Below are positions 5,137 to 12,464 of a stretch of DNA of 14,756 bases, piece by piece. The stretch covers positions 1-14,756 of the forward strand of contig JAFPVN010000306.1 of assembly GCA_017395275.1 (NCBI GenBank). The letters are read 5' to 3'. The first letter of the stretch is position 1. Each line of letters opens with the position of its first letter. The notes under the pieces are model-generated. The model saw only the letters and a program-made list of their open reading frames with translations, did not search any database and had not been told where the DNA came from. The translations under genes and the position numbers were made by a program. Source of the stretch: Candidatus Methanomethylophilaceae archaeon. Lineage in GTDB: Archaea; Thermoplasmatota; Thermoplasmata; Methanomassiliicoccales; Methanomethylophilaceae.

Positions 5137-5814
5137 TCATAACTTCAGGATTTCGTCGAGCGACCCTATCGACTCCAGGATCGCCACGTGGGGATACTTC
5201 CTGAGTACTTCCTCGGGAGTGGTGCCCGTCAGGACAGCGGCGAAGTCCATCCCCGCGGATTCCGCAGCCTGGGCGTCCACGTGGCTGTCGCCCACGTAGA
5301 AGATATCCGATATCGGGATTCCGAGTGCCTTCGATGCCGCGATCAATCCGTCGGGAGCGGGTTTCGCGTTGTCCACGGAATCCCCTCCGATGATCACGTC
5401 CACGATGTCTGGCACTTTGTATTTGTCCAGTATCTCGGTGATCCTGCGGCGGTACTTGGTGGTCACCACACCGACCTTCATCCCCGCCGTACGGACCCTG
5501 CGGATCAACGGCAGGGTCTCGGGATACAGGGTGGCCATGCGGGTCATGTCCGCGTCCGCGGCCTCCACGAACCTGCGCACGAACTCCTCGCCCCTTGCAT
5601 CATCCATATCCCCTGTGAGGCGGATGTACTTCTCACGGAGGCTGTACCCGATAGTGGACATTATCTTCTCGCGGGACCTCTCCTCCAGTCCCATCCCCCT
5701 CAGAGCGGTGTTGGCGCAATAGATTATGCCTTCGGCCGAGTCACCCATGGTGAAATCGAAGTCGAGGAGCAGGGCGCGGTAGCGCATGGACGGTGATTCG
5801 GTTTCAAAAGACAT
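5137..5814 (-). CDS. HAD-superfamily phosphatase (phosphoglycolate phosphatase-like)
   Basis: A 225-residue cytoplasmic hydrolase of the HAD superfamily, subfamily I, with a helical cap between motifs I and II. Motif I is D18-F-D20-F-T22 (nucleophile D18), motif II is T118 in GVVTTK, motif III is K151 in KPAPDG, and motif IV is GDSHVD (D176, D180). All catalytic residues are present; Phe at position 21 replaces the usual Gly of DxDGT. The cap size and the KPAPDG/GDSxxD signature fit Gph-like enzymes that dephosphorylate 2-phosphoglycolate or other small phosphate esters, but substrate cannot be assigned. The ATG at 5814 follows ACAGGATT closely; an internal Met at residue 10 is an alternative. 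It is divergent from the DMT transporter, with a 44-base AT-rich promoter region between them. Confidence 0.85.
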   Translation of the reverse strand: MSFETESPSMRYRALLLDFDFTMGDSAEGIIYCANTALRGMGLEERSREKIMSTIGYSLREKYIRLTGDMDDARGEEFVRRFVEAADADMTRMATLYPETLPLIRRVRTAGMKVGVVTTKYRRRITEILDKYKVPDIVDVIIGGDSVDNAKPAPDGLIAASKALGIPISDIFYVGDSHVDAQAAESAGMDFAAVLTGTTPEEVLRKYPHVAILESIGSLDEILKL

Positions 5815-5829
5815 AATCCTGTCGCAGTT

Positions 5830-5848
5830 GTTTATTTACCATAAAGGA
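5830..5848. promoter_or_regulatory. Shared divergent promoter of the HAD and DMT genes
   Basis: The 44-base gap holds TTTATTTACC (plus) about 19-28 bases before the DMT ATG and CCTTTATGG (minus) about 25-33 bases before the HAD ATG. The core elements lie within 20 bases of each other, so the two genes may compete for transcription factors. Both messages would have little or no leader. Confidence 0.35.
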
Positions 5849-5858
5849 ATCAACGGCC

Positions 5859-6731
5859 ATGGACGTCACGGCGAGGAGGCTGGCGATAGTAGGGGCATCG
5901 GTTATGGTGTCTTTCTCCACCATATTCTTCAGGCTCTCCGACTCGCCGGCGATGGTGATGACGTTCTACAGGATGTTCTTCGCCGCGCTGATCATAATAC
6001 CGCTGGCGCTCTGGAGATGCAGGTCCGGATTCAGGGAGATGGACCGCCGGGATCTGCTGATGAGCATACTGTCGGGAGTGGTGTTCGCCGTGCACATCGC
6101 TGCGTTCTTCGAGTCGCTGAACCACGTCTCGATAGCTTCATGCCTCGTTCTCACGGACACGGCGGTGTTCTTCGTGGCGCTGTTCATGATGGTCTTCTTC
6201 AAGGAGTCCGTATCCCGCAAGGGATGGGCGATCATCGCCCTCACGTTCGGAGGATGCGTGCTTATTACCGCATCTGATATGACGGGGGAGAACGGACTTC
6301 TCGGGGACGTGCTGGCACTTCTCTCCTCTGTGCTGTTCGCGGTATATGCGATGGTGGGCAGGAGGGTGAGGTCGAGGGTCTCCACGCTCGTCTACACTTC
6401 CATATTGTATTCCTCCGCCGCGATCACATCGTTTGCCATCATCGCGGTCAGCGACCTTCCGTCCATAGCCTGCGGACCCAACGACCTCCTGCTCGGACTG
6501 GGATTGGCGGTGTGCTGCACGATATTCGGCCACACCGTCTACAACTGGGGTCTGAGATACGAAAAGGCGGCGTTCGTGGCGATAACCACCCTTCTGGAGC
6601 CGGTGTTCGGGACGTTCCTCGGATTTCTGATATTCGGAGAGGTCCCCGGGATCCTCGTGATACTGGGATCGGTCGTCGTCCTGCTGGGAGTGTACCTGTT
6701 CTCGGTGGATACATCCCCCGAAGGGGAATGA
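5859..6731 (+). CDS. EamA/DMT-family transporter
   Basis: A 290-residue integral membrane protein with about ten hydrophobic helices arranged as two repeated halves (about 5-135 and 146-285), as in the drug/metabolite transporter (10-TMS EamA) family. The first half has the typical FYRMFFAALIIIPLALWR, and the second half repeats the pattern ending LLEPVFGTFLGFLIFGE, which is the characteristic EamA signature near helix 9. It acts in the cytoplasmic membrane, exporting or importing a small metabolite; the substrate cannot be told. The ATG is preceded by AAAGGA. The stop TGA abuts the stop of the convergent LTD-PLD gene, the two being read from one palindromic TGATCA. Confidence 0.88.
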   Translation: MDVTARRLAIVGASVMVSFSTIFFRLSDSPAMVMTFYRMFFAALIIIPLALWRCRSGFREMDRRDLLMSILSGVVFAVHIAAFFESLNHVSIASCLVLTDTAVFFVALFMMVFFKESVSRKGWAIIALTFGGCVLITASDMTGENGLLGDVLALLSSVLFAVYAMVGRRVRSRVSTLVYTSILYSSAAITSFAIIAVSDLPSIACGPNDLLLGLGLAVCCTIFGHTVYNWGLRYEKAAFVAITTLLEPVFGTFLGFLIFGEVPGILVILGSVVVLLGVYLFSVDTSPEGE

Positions 6732-8636
6732 TCAGCGTTTCTTCGTGGACTTCTTCCCGGATGATTTCTTGGCGCCCTTGCTGACGGTCCTGACCGCCTT
6801 CTGGACCTTCTTCGGCACGAATATCTTGTACAGGATCACCAGGACTATGAGCAGGACGACCAGCGCGATGGCTCCCCATGTGAGGGTCTTCTCATCGACA
6901 GGCAGCCCGCCGTCCTTGTTGTTGGAGTCGGTGGGTTCGATGACGTTCACGTTGTTCGGATCGTAATCGTGGTTCCAGTCCACCGTGTACGCGGTGTTGT
7001 AGAAGTTGGCCACATCCGCGGACATGATATACAGTCCGCATTCCCTGTTGTAGAAGAACGCGTTCTCGGTCCAGTTCACCGACGAGAGCCATACCGCATC
7101 GTCGATGATCACACCCTTGTTGTGCATGGTGGCGTAGTTGTTGCTTGTCATCAATGCGGACTTCACGTTGTAACCGTTCAGCCTGCCGATGAGGTCCTTG
7201 GAGGCGTCGGTGGTCTCGGACAGCAGGAACCTGCAGTCCACGTTGCGCTTGGCCGCGTCGATCATAGCGGTGAGCGGCGAAGTGCCAGTGAGTGCCATGT
7301 AGCTCTCTCCGACATCCATCTGCTCGGTGTAGATGCGGGTCGTCGCGTTATCCATGTAGTACTGCAGAGCGCGGAAGGTGTTGTCCGGGGACATGTACAT
7401 CTTGATGTCCGCGGTGTAGGTGGAAGCGGAGTAATCCAATCCGGCCACGTAGGTCTCCACCTGCGAATGAGTCGGAAGATTGGTGGAAGCCGTTACCTCG
7501 CCCTTGGCAGTCTCGTATCCGCTGAACGAGAGGATATCGGCCCCACCGATGTCATTATCGAAGTAGGTCTTCATGTATGCAGCGTAACCCGTGCTCTCGA
7601 CCACCGCGCCCCATCCGCGGTTGCCCTTCCCTGAACCAAGATTGCCTGCGGTCCAGTTCTCGGATGTGACTATCACGGTGTCGCCGTCGACGATTGCATA
7701 CTTGTTGTGGACGTAGGAATATCTGTCGCTGTCGGATCCGTTCCCGCCGATGAAGCATACCGTACCTCCGGCATTGACAATGTTCTTGAGGTCGGCATAG
7801 TCGTGATCGTATCCGAGAGGTTTGCTCTCCAGCATGACCTTGACATCCTTGCCCTGCGAGGCCAGATATGCAAGCTCTGAGATCATCTGCTTGCTGGTCA
7901 GCATATAGATCGAGATGTACACGGACGTATCCGCTGCCATGATAGTGTCGAATATCGGCTTGCCCTTGGAATCGGGGAAGATGAAAGGAGTGACGGTCGC
8001 TCCATTGAAGGTCGGCACGCCTGCGAAGGAATTGGAGGTGTAGCCATCAAAGATGGGTGTCCAGTCGAAGTAGGTGTCGGTATCGGTGGATTCCACCCTC
8101 TTGATCCCCTGGTTCTTGTAACCGAGGTCCGCAGCCGGTCCGTCCCAGCCTTCCGCAGTGGCATCTTTGCCGAATACCACGGTGTCCAGAAGGGTGCCGG
8201 CACTGCTGTAGAGCTGGAGGATGTCCCCTCCGTTTGTCAGGTTGAACGACCCTCCTCTCGAACCCTTCTCCGTGAAGTTGTAGACGGAACCGGATTCGGG
8301 GGTGGAGAACCAACCGGTGGTCTTATCCGCGACGAACGTGACGACCTCGCCGGATCCCAGGGATAGGCTCTTGTTGATCGTAAACCTGTGAGAGGTGGAG
8401 TTGCTCGCGTTATCGTAGAGATAGTATCCGTTCAGGTCGACGACCGATGAACCGTAGTTCTTCAGGGCGAACCCTTCGTTGCCCGTACCGTAGTTCGAGG
8501 CGACCTCGTAGATAAGAATGCCATCGCAACCCTTGCCTGCGAGCACCGCATCCGTTCCCTCGGAGAACGCCAGCGGTACCGCGGAGAGCATCATAACCAA
8601 AACAACGGCGATCGCCGCCGCACCCCTTGATCCCAT
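6732..8636 (-). CDS. Secreted membrane-anchored LTD-phospholipase D protein
   Basis: A 634-residue surface protein. Residues 1-25 are a signal peptide (AAAIAVVLVMMLSAVPLAFS). Residues about 38-175 look like a lamin-tail domain (DGILIYEVASNYGTGNEGF, LNGYYLYD, DTVVFGKDA). Residues about 215-375 and 405-550 are two PLD halves with HxKxxxxD motifs: H310-N-K312...D317 followed by SENWT, and H505-N-K507...D512 followed by SVNWT. A single membrane helix (586-606) and a Lys/Ser-rich tail anchor it with the catalytic part outside. Nine N-glycosylation sequons lie in the outer part and none in the tail. The fold hydrolyses phosphodiesters in lipids or nucleic acids; the LTD, common on secreted nucleases, favours nucleic acid, but this is inference. 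A TATA-like box about 25-30 bases upstream predicts a near-leaderless message. Confidence 0.9.
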   Translation of the reverse strand: MGSRGAAAIAVVLVMMLSAVPLAFSEGTDAVLAGKGCDGILIYEVASNYGTGNEGFALKNYGSSVVDLNGYYLYDNASNSTSHRFTINKSLSLGSGEVVTFVADKTTGWFSTPESGSVYNFTEKGSRGGSFNLTNGGDILQLYSSAGTLLDTVVFGKDATAEGWDGPAADLGYKNQGIKRVESTDTDTYFDWTPIFDGYTSNSFAGVPTFNGATVTPFIFPDSKGKPIFDTIMAADTSVYISIYMLTSKQMISELAYLASQGKDVKVMLESKPLGYDHDYADLKNIVNAGGTVCFIGGNGSDSDRYSYVHNKYAIVDGDTVIVTSENWTAGNLGSGKGNRGWGAVVESTGYAAYMKTYFDNDIGGADILSFSGYETAKGEVTASTNLPTHSQVETYVAGLDYSASTYTADIKMYMSPDNTFRALQYYMDNATTRIYTEQMDVGESYMALTGTSPLTAMIDAAKRNVDCRFLLSETTDASKDLIGRLNGYNVKSALMTSNNYATMHNKGVIIDDAVWLSSVNWTENAFFYNRECGLYIMSADVANFYNTAYTVDWNHDYDPNNVNVIEPTDSNNKDGGLPVDEKTLTWGAIALVVLLIVLVILYKIFVPKKVQKAVRTVSKGAKKSSGKKSTKKR

Positions 8637-8682
8637 GGTTAAGCGGATGCCATTAACCGTCTAAAAGCTATCGGAATAGATG

Positions 8683-8703
8683 TTTAGATATTCCTAAATA
8701 CCA
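8683..8703. promoter_or_regulatory. copZ-copA promoter with an inverted repeat
   Basis: TTTAG (8683-8687) and CTAAA (8694-8698) form a 5-bp inverted repeat with a 6-base spacer. The right arm runs into the TATA-like CCTAAATACC (8694-8703), 19-28 bases before the copZ ATG, so a protein on the repeat would block the basal factors. A copper-responsive repressor is a plausible ligand but none is encoded here. The opposite promoter, GCTTTTAGAC (minus, 8660-8669), serves the LTD-PLD gene. Confidence 0.4.
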
Positions 8704-8721
8704 ACAGACCGATGGACGTGC

Positions 8722-8943
8722 ATGGCAAAGATAAAGCTCAAGATCGAAGGAATGCACTGCGAGAAATGTCAGGCCAAGACCAAGGCCGCCCTCGAGGGCA
8801 TCGAGGGCGTATCGTCCGCGGAGGTCAACCTCGACAAGGGGACGGCCACCGTCAACTACGAGGGGGACATCCCCGAGGAGACCTTCACCATGGCGGTCAT
8901 CGACGCCGGGTTCAAGGCGAAGGTCAAGCACGGACTGTTCTGA
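8722..8943 (+). CDS. copZ: Copper chaperone, HMA domain
   Basis: A 73-residue protein that is a single heavy-metal-associated domain. The metal-binding loop G-M-H-C-E-K-C is at residues 10-16 (C13, C16), followed by the usual amphipathic helix (QAKTKAALEGIEGVSSAEV) and ending AVIDAGFKAKV, where many HMA domains have AGY/AGF. It binds Cu(I) in the cytoplasm and hands it to the ATPase encoded next. Stop and start overlap by one base (TGATG, 8941-8945), so the pair is translationally coupled. A TATA-like box 19-28 bases upstream predicts a leaderless message. Confidence 0.92.
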   Translation: MAKIKLKIEGMHCEKCQAKTKAALEGIEGVSSAEVNLDKGTATVNYEGDIPEETFTMAVIDAGFKAKVKHGLF

Positions 8944-11078
8944 TGGCATCGGAACGCAAGGTGCTCAAGGTCAGCGGCATGTCCTGTGCCGCATGCTCTG
9001 CGCGCATAGAGAAGTCGCTGTCCTCCCACGACGGGATTACGCTGGTGGAGGCCATCTTCTCCAGCAACATGGTCACGGTGGAGTATGACCCCGATGTCAT
9101 CACCTTGGACGAGATCAAGCGCATACTGGCCAAGACCGGGTACCCCGTCGCGGAGAAGGAACAGATAGTCAAGACCTGGAACCTCAGGGACATCGCCATC
9201 TGCGCTGTCATATCCGTGACACTCGCGGTGTACGCCATGGGACCGATGTTCGGCCTCGAAGTGCCCTTCTGCGACGATCCCAAGATATATTCTATCATAC
9301 AGCTGGCACTTGCGGCCCCGGTACTATGGCTGTGCAGGAAGTTCTTCCTCAAAGGGATACCCGCGCTGTTCGAGCTGAGCCCCACGATGGACACGCTGGT
9401 GTCGATGGGTTCGGGCTGCGCTTTCGTGTACAGTCTGTATCTGACCGCGGAGGCATGGTTCATGGACGGAAGCGCCATGGACCTCTGCTACGACTCCGCC
9501 GCGATGATCCTCACCCTGATCTCCGTCGGGAAGTATCTCGAGTACAGTTCAAGGCTGAAGGCCGACGATGCCGTCAATCAGCTTCTGGAGATGATCCCCT
9601 CCGAGACGTCCGTCATCAGGGACGGCAAGGAGGTAAGGATAAGGATAGAGGAGCTGGCCGTCGGCGACACCGTGGTCATCAGGCCGGGGGAGAGGATTCC
9701 CGCAGACGGTACCGTGGCGGACGGACGCAGTTCCATCGACGAGTCCATGCTCACCGGGGAATCCGTACCCGTGGTGAAGGAGGCCGGCGGGACGGTATAC
9801 ACCGGGACGGTCAACATAGACGGTTCCTTCACGTTCACCGTGGAGAGGGTCGGTGGAGAGACCATGATCTCCGAGATAGCGGCGATGATGGAGGAGGCCA
9901 AGGCGACCAAGGCACCCGTTGCCAGGATGGCGGACAAGGTCGCGGCGTACTTCGTGCCCACCGTGATCTCCATAGCCGTGGTATGCGGACTTCTCTGGTT
10001 CCTGTCGGGGAAGGACGTGGCGTTCTCTCTCAGGATACTCATATCGGTGCTGGTCATATCCTGCCCCTGCGCCCTAGGGCTGGCGACCCCGCTGGCGATA
10101 ACCGTCGGTTCGGGGAAGGCCGCGGAGCACGGGATACTGTTCAGGGATGCGGCATCCCTGGAGATGAGCGGACGCATAGATTCAGTGATAGTCGATAAGA
10201 CGGGGACGCTCACGTTCGGAAAACCGACGGTCGTCTCCTACACAGGCGACGCGTCATATCTGGCACATGCGATGGCCGGGGAGATGAGATCCGAGCATCC
10301 GCTCGGGAAGGCGATAGTCGAGTATTGTGAAGGTCAGAGCATACAGCCTTCCGAGATAGTTGATTTCTCGTACGAGGTCGGCAAGGGGATCATGTTCTCG
10401 TCGGAGGGAAGGGCGTTCGTCATGGGCTCCTCCTACGCCGAATCAGAGGACGGGATGACGCACATCTCGATCACTGCGGATGGCGAGGTCGTAGGCGAGT
10501 TTACGCTGACCGACGGTATAAGACCCGAATCGAAGAGGCTCGTGGAACTGCTCTCGGAGAGGGACGTCGATGTGATGATGGTCTCCGGCGACAGCGAGGG
10601 CGCGGTGTCCTCCGTAGCGAGGGAATGCGGCATCACGCAGACCGTGTCCAAGGCCCTCCCCGCCGACAAGGTCACCGCCGTGAAGAGATTGCAGGCTAAG
10701 GGACATGACGTCATGATGGTCGGGGACGGCATCAACGACTCCCCCGCGCTCACTCAGGCGGATGTGGGCGTGGCGATGGGTTCGGGAACGAACATCGCAC
10801 TGAGCACTTCGGACGTCGTCCTGCTGAACAACGACCTCTACAACATCCCGAGGACCGTCGACTACGGGAGGAAGACCCTGGGCAACATTAAGCAGAACCT
10901 CTTCCTCGCGTTCGTATACAACGCCATATGCATCCCGATAGCCGCGGGATTACCGTATCTCCTCGGTATGGCGGAGTTCACGCACATGCCCATGCTCGCT
11001 GCGGCGGCGATGTCGCTGTCGTCGCTTTCTGTAGTTACCAACGCACTCAGGCTGAGAAGGTACGATCCAGAGTACTGA
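8943..11078 (+). CDS. copA: Cu(I)-exporting P1B-type ATPase
   Basis: A 711-residue membrane pump that exports Cu(I) at the cost of ATP. In order: one N-terminal HMA domain with GMSCAAC (12-18), about eight membrane helices, the actuator motif TGES (271-274), the CPC metal site in helix 6 (S-C374-P-C376), the phosphorylation site D418 in DKTGTLTFGK, the HP motif H452-P453, and the hinge VGDGINDSPALTQADVGVAM (593-612). Helix 7 has YN (659-660) and helix 8 has M-S-L-S-S (690-694), the triad that marks the Cu(I)-specific P1B-1 class. All catalytic residues are intact. The ATG at 8943 is chosen for its overlap with the copZ stop and because it begins ahead of the HMA domain. Its stop lies in the palindrome TGATCA shared with the convergent cysteine desulfurase gene. 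Confidence 0.95.
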   Translation: MASERKVLKVSGMSCAACSARIEKSLSSHDGITLVEAIFSSNMVTVEYDPDVITLDEIKRILAKTGYPVAEKEQIVKTWNLRDIAICAVISVTLAVYAMGPMFGLEVPFCDDPKIYSIIQLALAAPVLWLCRKFFLKGIPALFELSPTMDTLVSMGSGCAFVYSLYLTAEAWFMDGSAMDLCYDSAAMILTLISVGKYLEYSSRLKADDAVNQLLEMIPSETSVIRDGKEVRIRIEELAVGDTVVIRPGERIPADGTVADGRSSIDESMLTGESVPVVKEAGGTVYTGTVNIDGSFTFTVERVGGETMISEIAAMMEEAKATKAPVARMADKVAAYFVPTVISIAVVCGLLWFLSGKDVAFSLRILISVLVISCPCALGLATPLAITVGSGKAAEHGILFRDAASLEMSGRIDSVIVDKTGTLTFGKPTVVSYTGDASYLAHAMAGEMRSEHPLGKAIVEYCEGQSIQPSEIVDFSYEVGKGIMFSSEGRAFVMGSSYAESEDGMTHISITADGEVVGEFTLTDGIRPESKRLVELLSERDVDVMMVSGDSEGAVSSVARECGITQTVSKALPADKVTAVKRLQAKGHDVMMVGDGINDSPALTQADVGVAMGSGTNIALSTSDVVLLNNDLYNIPRTVDYGRKTLGNIKQNLFLAFVYNAICIPIAAGLPYLLGMAEFTHMPMLAAAAMSLSSLSVVTNALRLRRYDPEY

Positions 11079-12215
11079 TCACTGCTGCCTGCATTCTTTG
11101 ATTGCTACGGGAAGGATCTCGGCGAGTCTGTCCACATCCTCATCGGTGTTCAGTCCGGACAGCGTCACCCTCAGGGAGGAGAGCGCCTGCGTGGCGTTGA
11201 GGCCTATCGCCGACAGCACATGCGAAGGCTCGTTGTCGCTGGCGGAGCATGCGGATGCGGTGGATGCGGCGATGCCCATCCTGCTGAGTTTCAACACAAG
11301 GTCCTGACCCCTCACGCCCTCGAACCTGAAGTGGGTGTTGTTGCAGAGACGTTTCATCCTCGGACCGTTCAATGCGGAACCGTCGATCTCCAGGACGGTG
11401 TCGATTATCCTGTCCCTCAGGCGGGTCATGCGCGCCACATCTTCCGCAAAGTTCGACATGAGGTACTCGGCCGCCTTCCCCAACCCGACGATGGCGGGGA
11501 CGTTCTCGGTGGACGACCTGAGGCCTCTCTCCTGTCCGCCTCCGAACATTATCGGGGAAATCTCGGTGCCGTCGCGTACGAACAGTGCCCCCGTTCCCTT
11601 GGGGGCGTGCACCTTGTGTCCCGACAGCGAGAGCATGTCGATGCCGTCGCGCTTGATGTCTATGTCCACCTTCGTATACGCCTGTACGGCGTCGGTGTGG
11701 AAGAGCGCGCCGTGCTCGTGGGCTATCTTGGAAAGCTCCCTCAGATCCTGGAGCGTCCCGATGACGTTGTTCGCCGCCATCACGGACAATACGGCGACGT
11801 CGTCGCCCATGGCGCTGTCCAATGCGGACATGTCGATGAACCCCTCCCTGTCGACGGGTACGATCGTGGCCTTGTACCCGATGCTGCGGGCGTGGGAGCA
11901 GGTCTCGATGATCGCGGAATGTTCGATGGCCGAGGTGACGATCCTGTCGCGTCCCCTCTTGCCGACCACGCCCATCAGAGCGATGTTGTCGGACTCCGTG
12001 CCTCCCGATGTGAAGGTTATCTCGGAGGGGTAGCAGTTCAGCGTCTTGGCGACCCTCTCCCTGGCGATCCTCATTCCGGCCGCCGCCTCCGCGCCCAGCT
12101 CGTGCAGGCTGCTCGGGTTGCCGTATCTCTCCGAGAAGTACGGCAGGATCTCCTCCAATACCTCGGGGATCACCTGCGTGGTGGCGGCGTTGTCGAAATA
12201 GATCTGTCTGACCAT
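11079..12215 (-). CDS. Cysteine desulfurase (NifS/IscS family)
   Basis: A 378-residue PLP enzyme that takes sulfur from cysteine as a persulfide for Fe-S clusters, thiolated tRNA or other cofactors. It opens with IYFDNAATT (5-13), has SGGTESDN (70-77), the cofactor-stacking H99 (IEHS), the PLP lysine K201 in SGHK, the RSSTEN motif (234-239), and the catalytic C323 in SACSASDNEPSHVL. The active-site loop is the long NifS/IscS type. The usual NNEIG is NNVIG here (149-153). No scaffold gene such as iscU is adjacent. It is transcribed divergently from hdrD, whose product needs several clusters, which makes Fe-S supply a reasonable role. The start ATG (12213-12215) lies 25-35 bases after a TATA box, so the message is leaderless or nearly so. 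Confidence 0.93.
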   Translation of the reverse strand: MVRQIYFDNAATTQVIPEVLEEILPYFSERYGNPSSLHELGAEAAAGMRIARERVAKTLNCYPSEITFTSGGTESDNIALMGVVGKRGRDRIVTSAIEHSAIIETCSHARSIGYKATIVPVDREGFIDMSALDSAMGDDVAVLSVMAANNVIGTLQDLRELSKIAHEHGALFHTDAVQAYTKVDIDIKRDGIDMLSLSGHKVHAPKGTGALFVRDGTEISPIMFGGGQERGLRSSTENVPAIVGLGKAAEYLMSNFAEDVARMTRLRDRIIDTVLEIDGSALNGPRMKRLCNNTHFRFEGVRGQDLVLKLSRMGIAASTASACSASDNEPSHVLSAIGLNATQALSSLRVTLSGLNTDEDVDRLAEILPVAIKECRQQ

Positions 12216-12239
12216 CGCATCTGTAAACGGGACCGATTG

Positions 12240-12250
12240 CTATAAATGTT
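12240..12250 (-). promoter_or_regulatory. Promoter of the cysteine desulfurase gene
   Basis: AACATTTATAG on the minus strand, 25-35 bases before the ATG at 12215, is a good TATA box at leaderless spacing. Confidence 0.5.
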
Positions 12251-12329
12251 GCCAGCAGCATACTCGGTTAGACCAGAGTTCCAGTGGAAATAGTGGTTCT
12301 GCGAATTCCGATAACCGCTCTACGGATAT

Positions 12330-12350
12330 CGAAAAAAATGCCATTTTTCG
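12330..12350. repeat. A/T-rich inverted repeat in the hdrD upstream region
   Basis: CGAAAAA (12330-12336) and TTTTTCG (12344-12350) pair perfectly around 7 bases. No gene on the plus strand ends nearby, so it is unlikely to be a terminator. Just downstream CGGAGT (12349-12354) and ACTCCG (12388-12393) form a second, wider pair that encloses the distal TATA box. Both may be regulator sites. Confidence 0.35.
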
Positions 12351-12379
12351 GAGTGTGGGTCTACGAATTTCTGAGATAG

Positions 12380-12436
12380 CTAAATATACTCCGAGACAGT
12401 TCAACTGCTCAGTGAAATAGGGGTATACTAAATATA
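12380..12436 (+). promoter_or_regulatory. Two identical TATA elements ahead of hdrD
   Basis: CTAAATATA occurs at 12380-12388 and again at 12428-12436. The distal copy predicts a start near 12410 and a leader of about 55 bases that holds the ribosome binding site GAGGT (12454-12458). The proximal copy predicts a start near 12457, within or after that site. Either or both may be used. Confidence 0.45.
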
Positions 12437-12464
12437 GGATGCCCTAAAACCTTGAGGTAAGAAA

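Noticed and set aside
8712..8942. Extension of the copA frame upstream through copZ
   Set aside because: The CopZ frame carries a complete HMA domain with GMHCEKC, and the copA ATG overlaps its stop, so the upstream part is a shadow.
11140..12261. Long open frames of about 340-370 codons in both strands over the cysteine desulfurase
   Set aside because: Only the frame with the PLP-binding and catalytic motifs is a real protein; the others have low-complexity Arg/His/Gly content.
12330..12350. Intrinsic terminator
   Set aside because: It has a hairpin and T-run, but no plus-strand gene ends upstream and the minus-strand gene starts, rather than ends, nearby.
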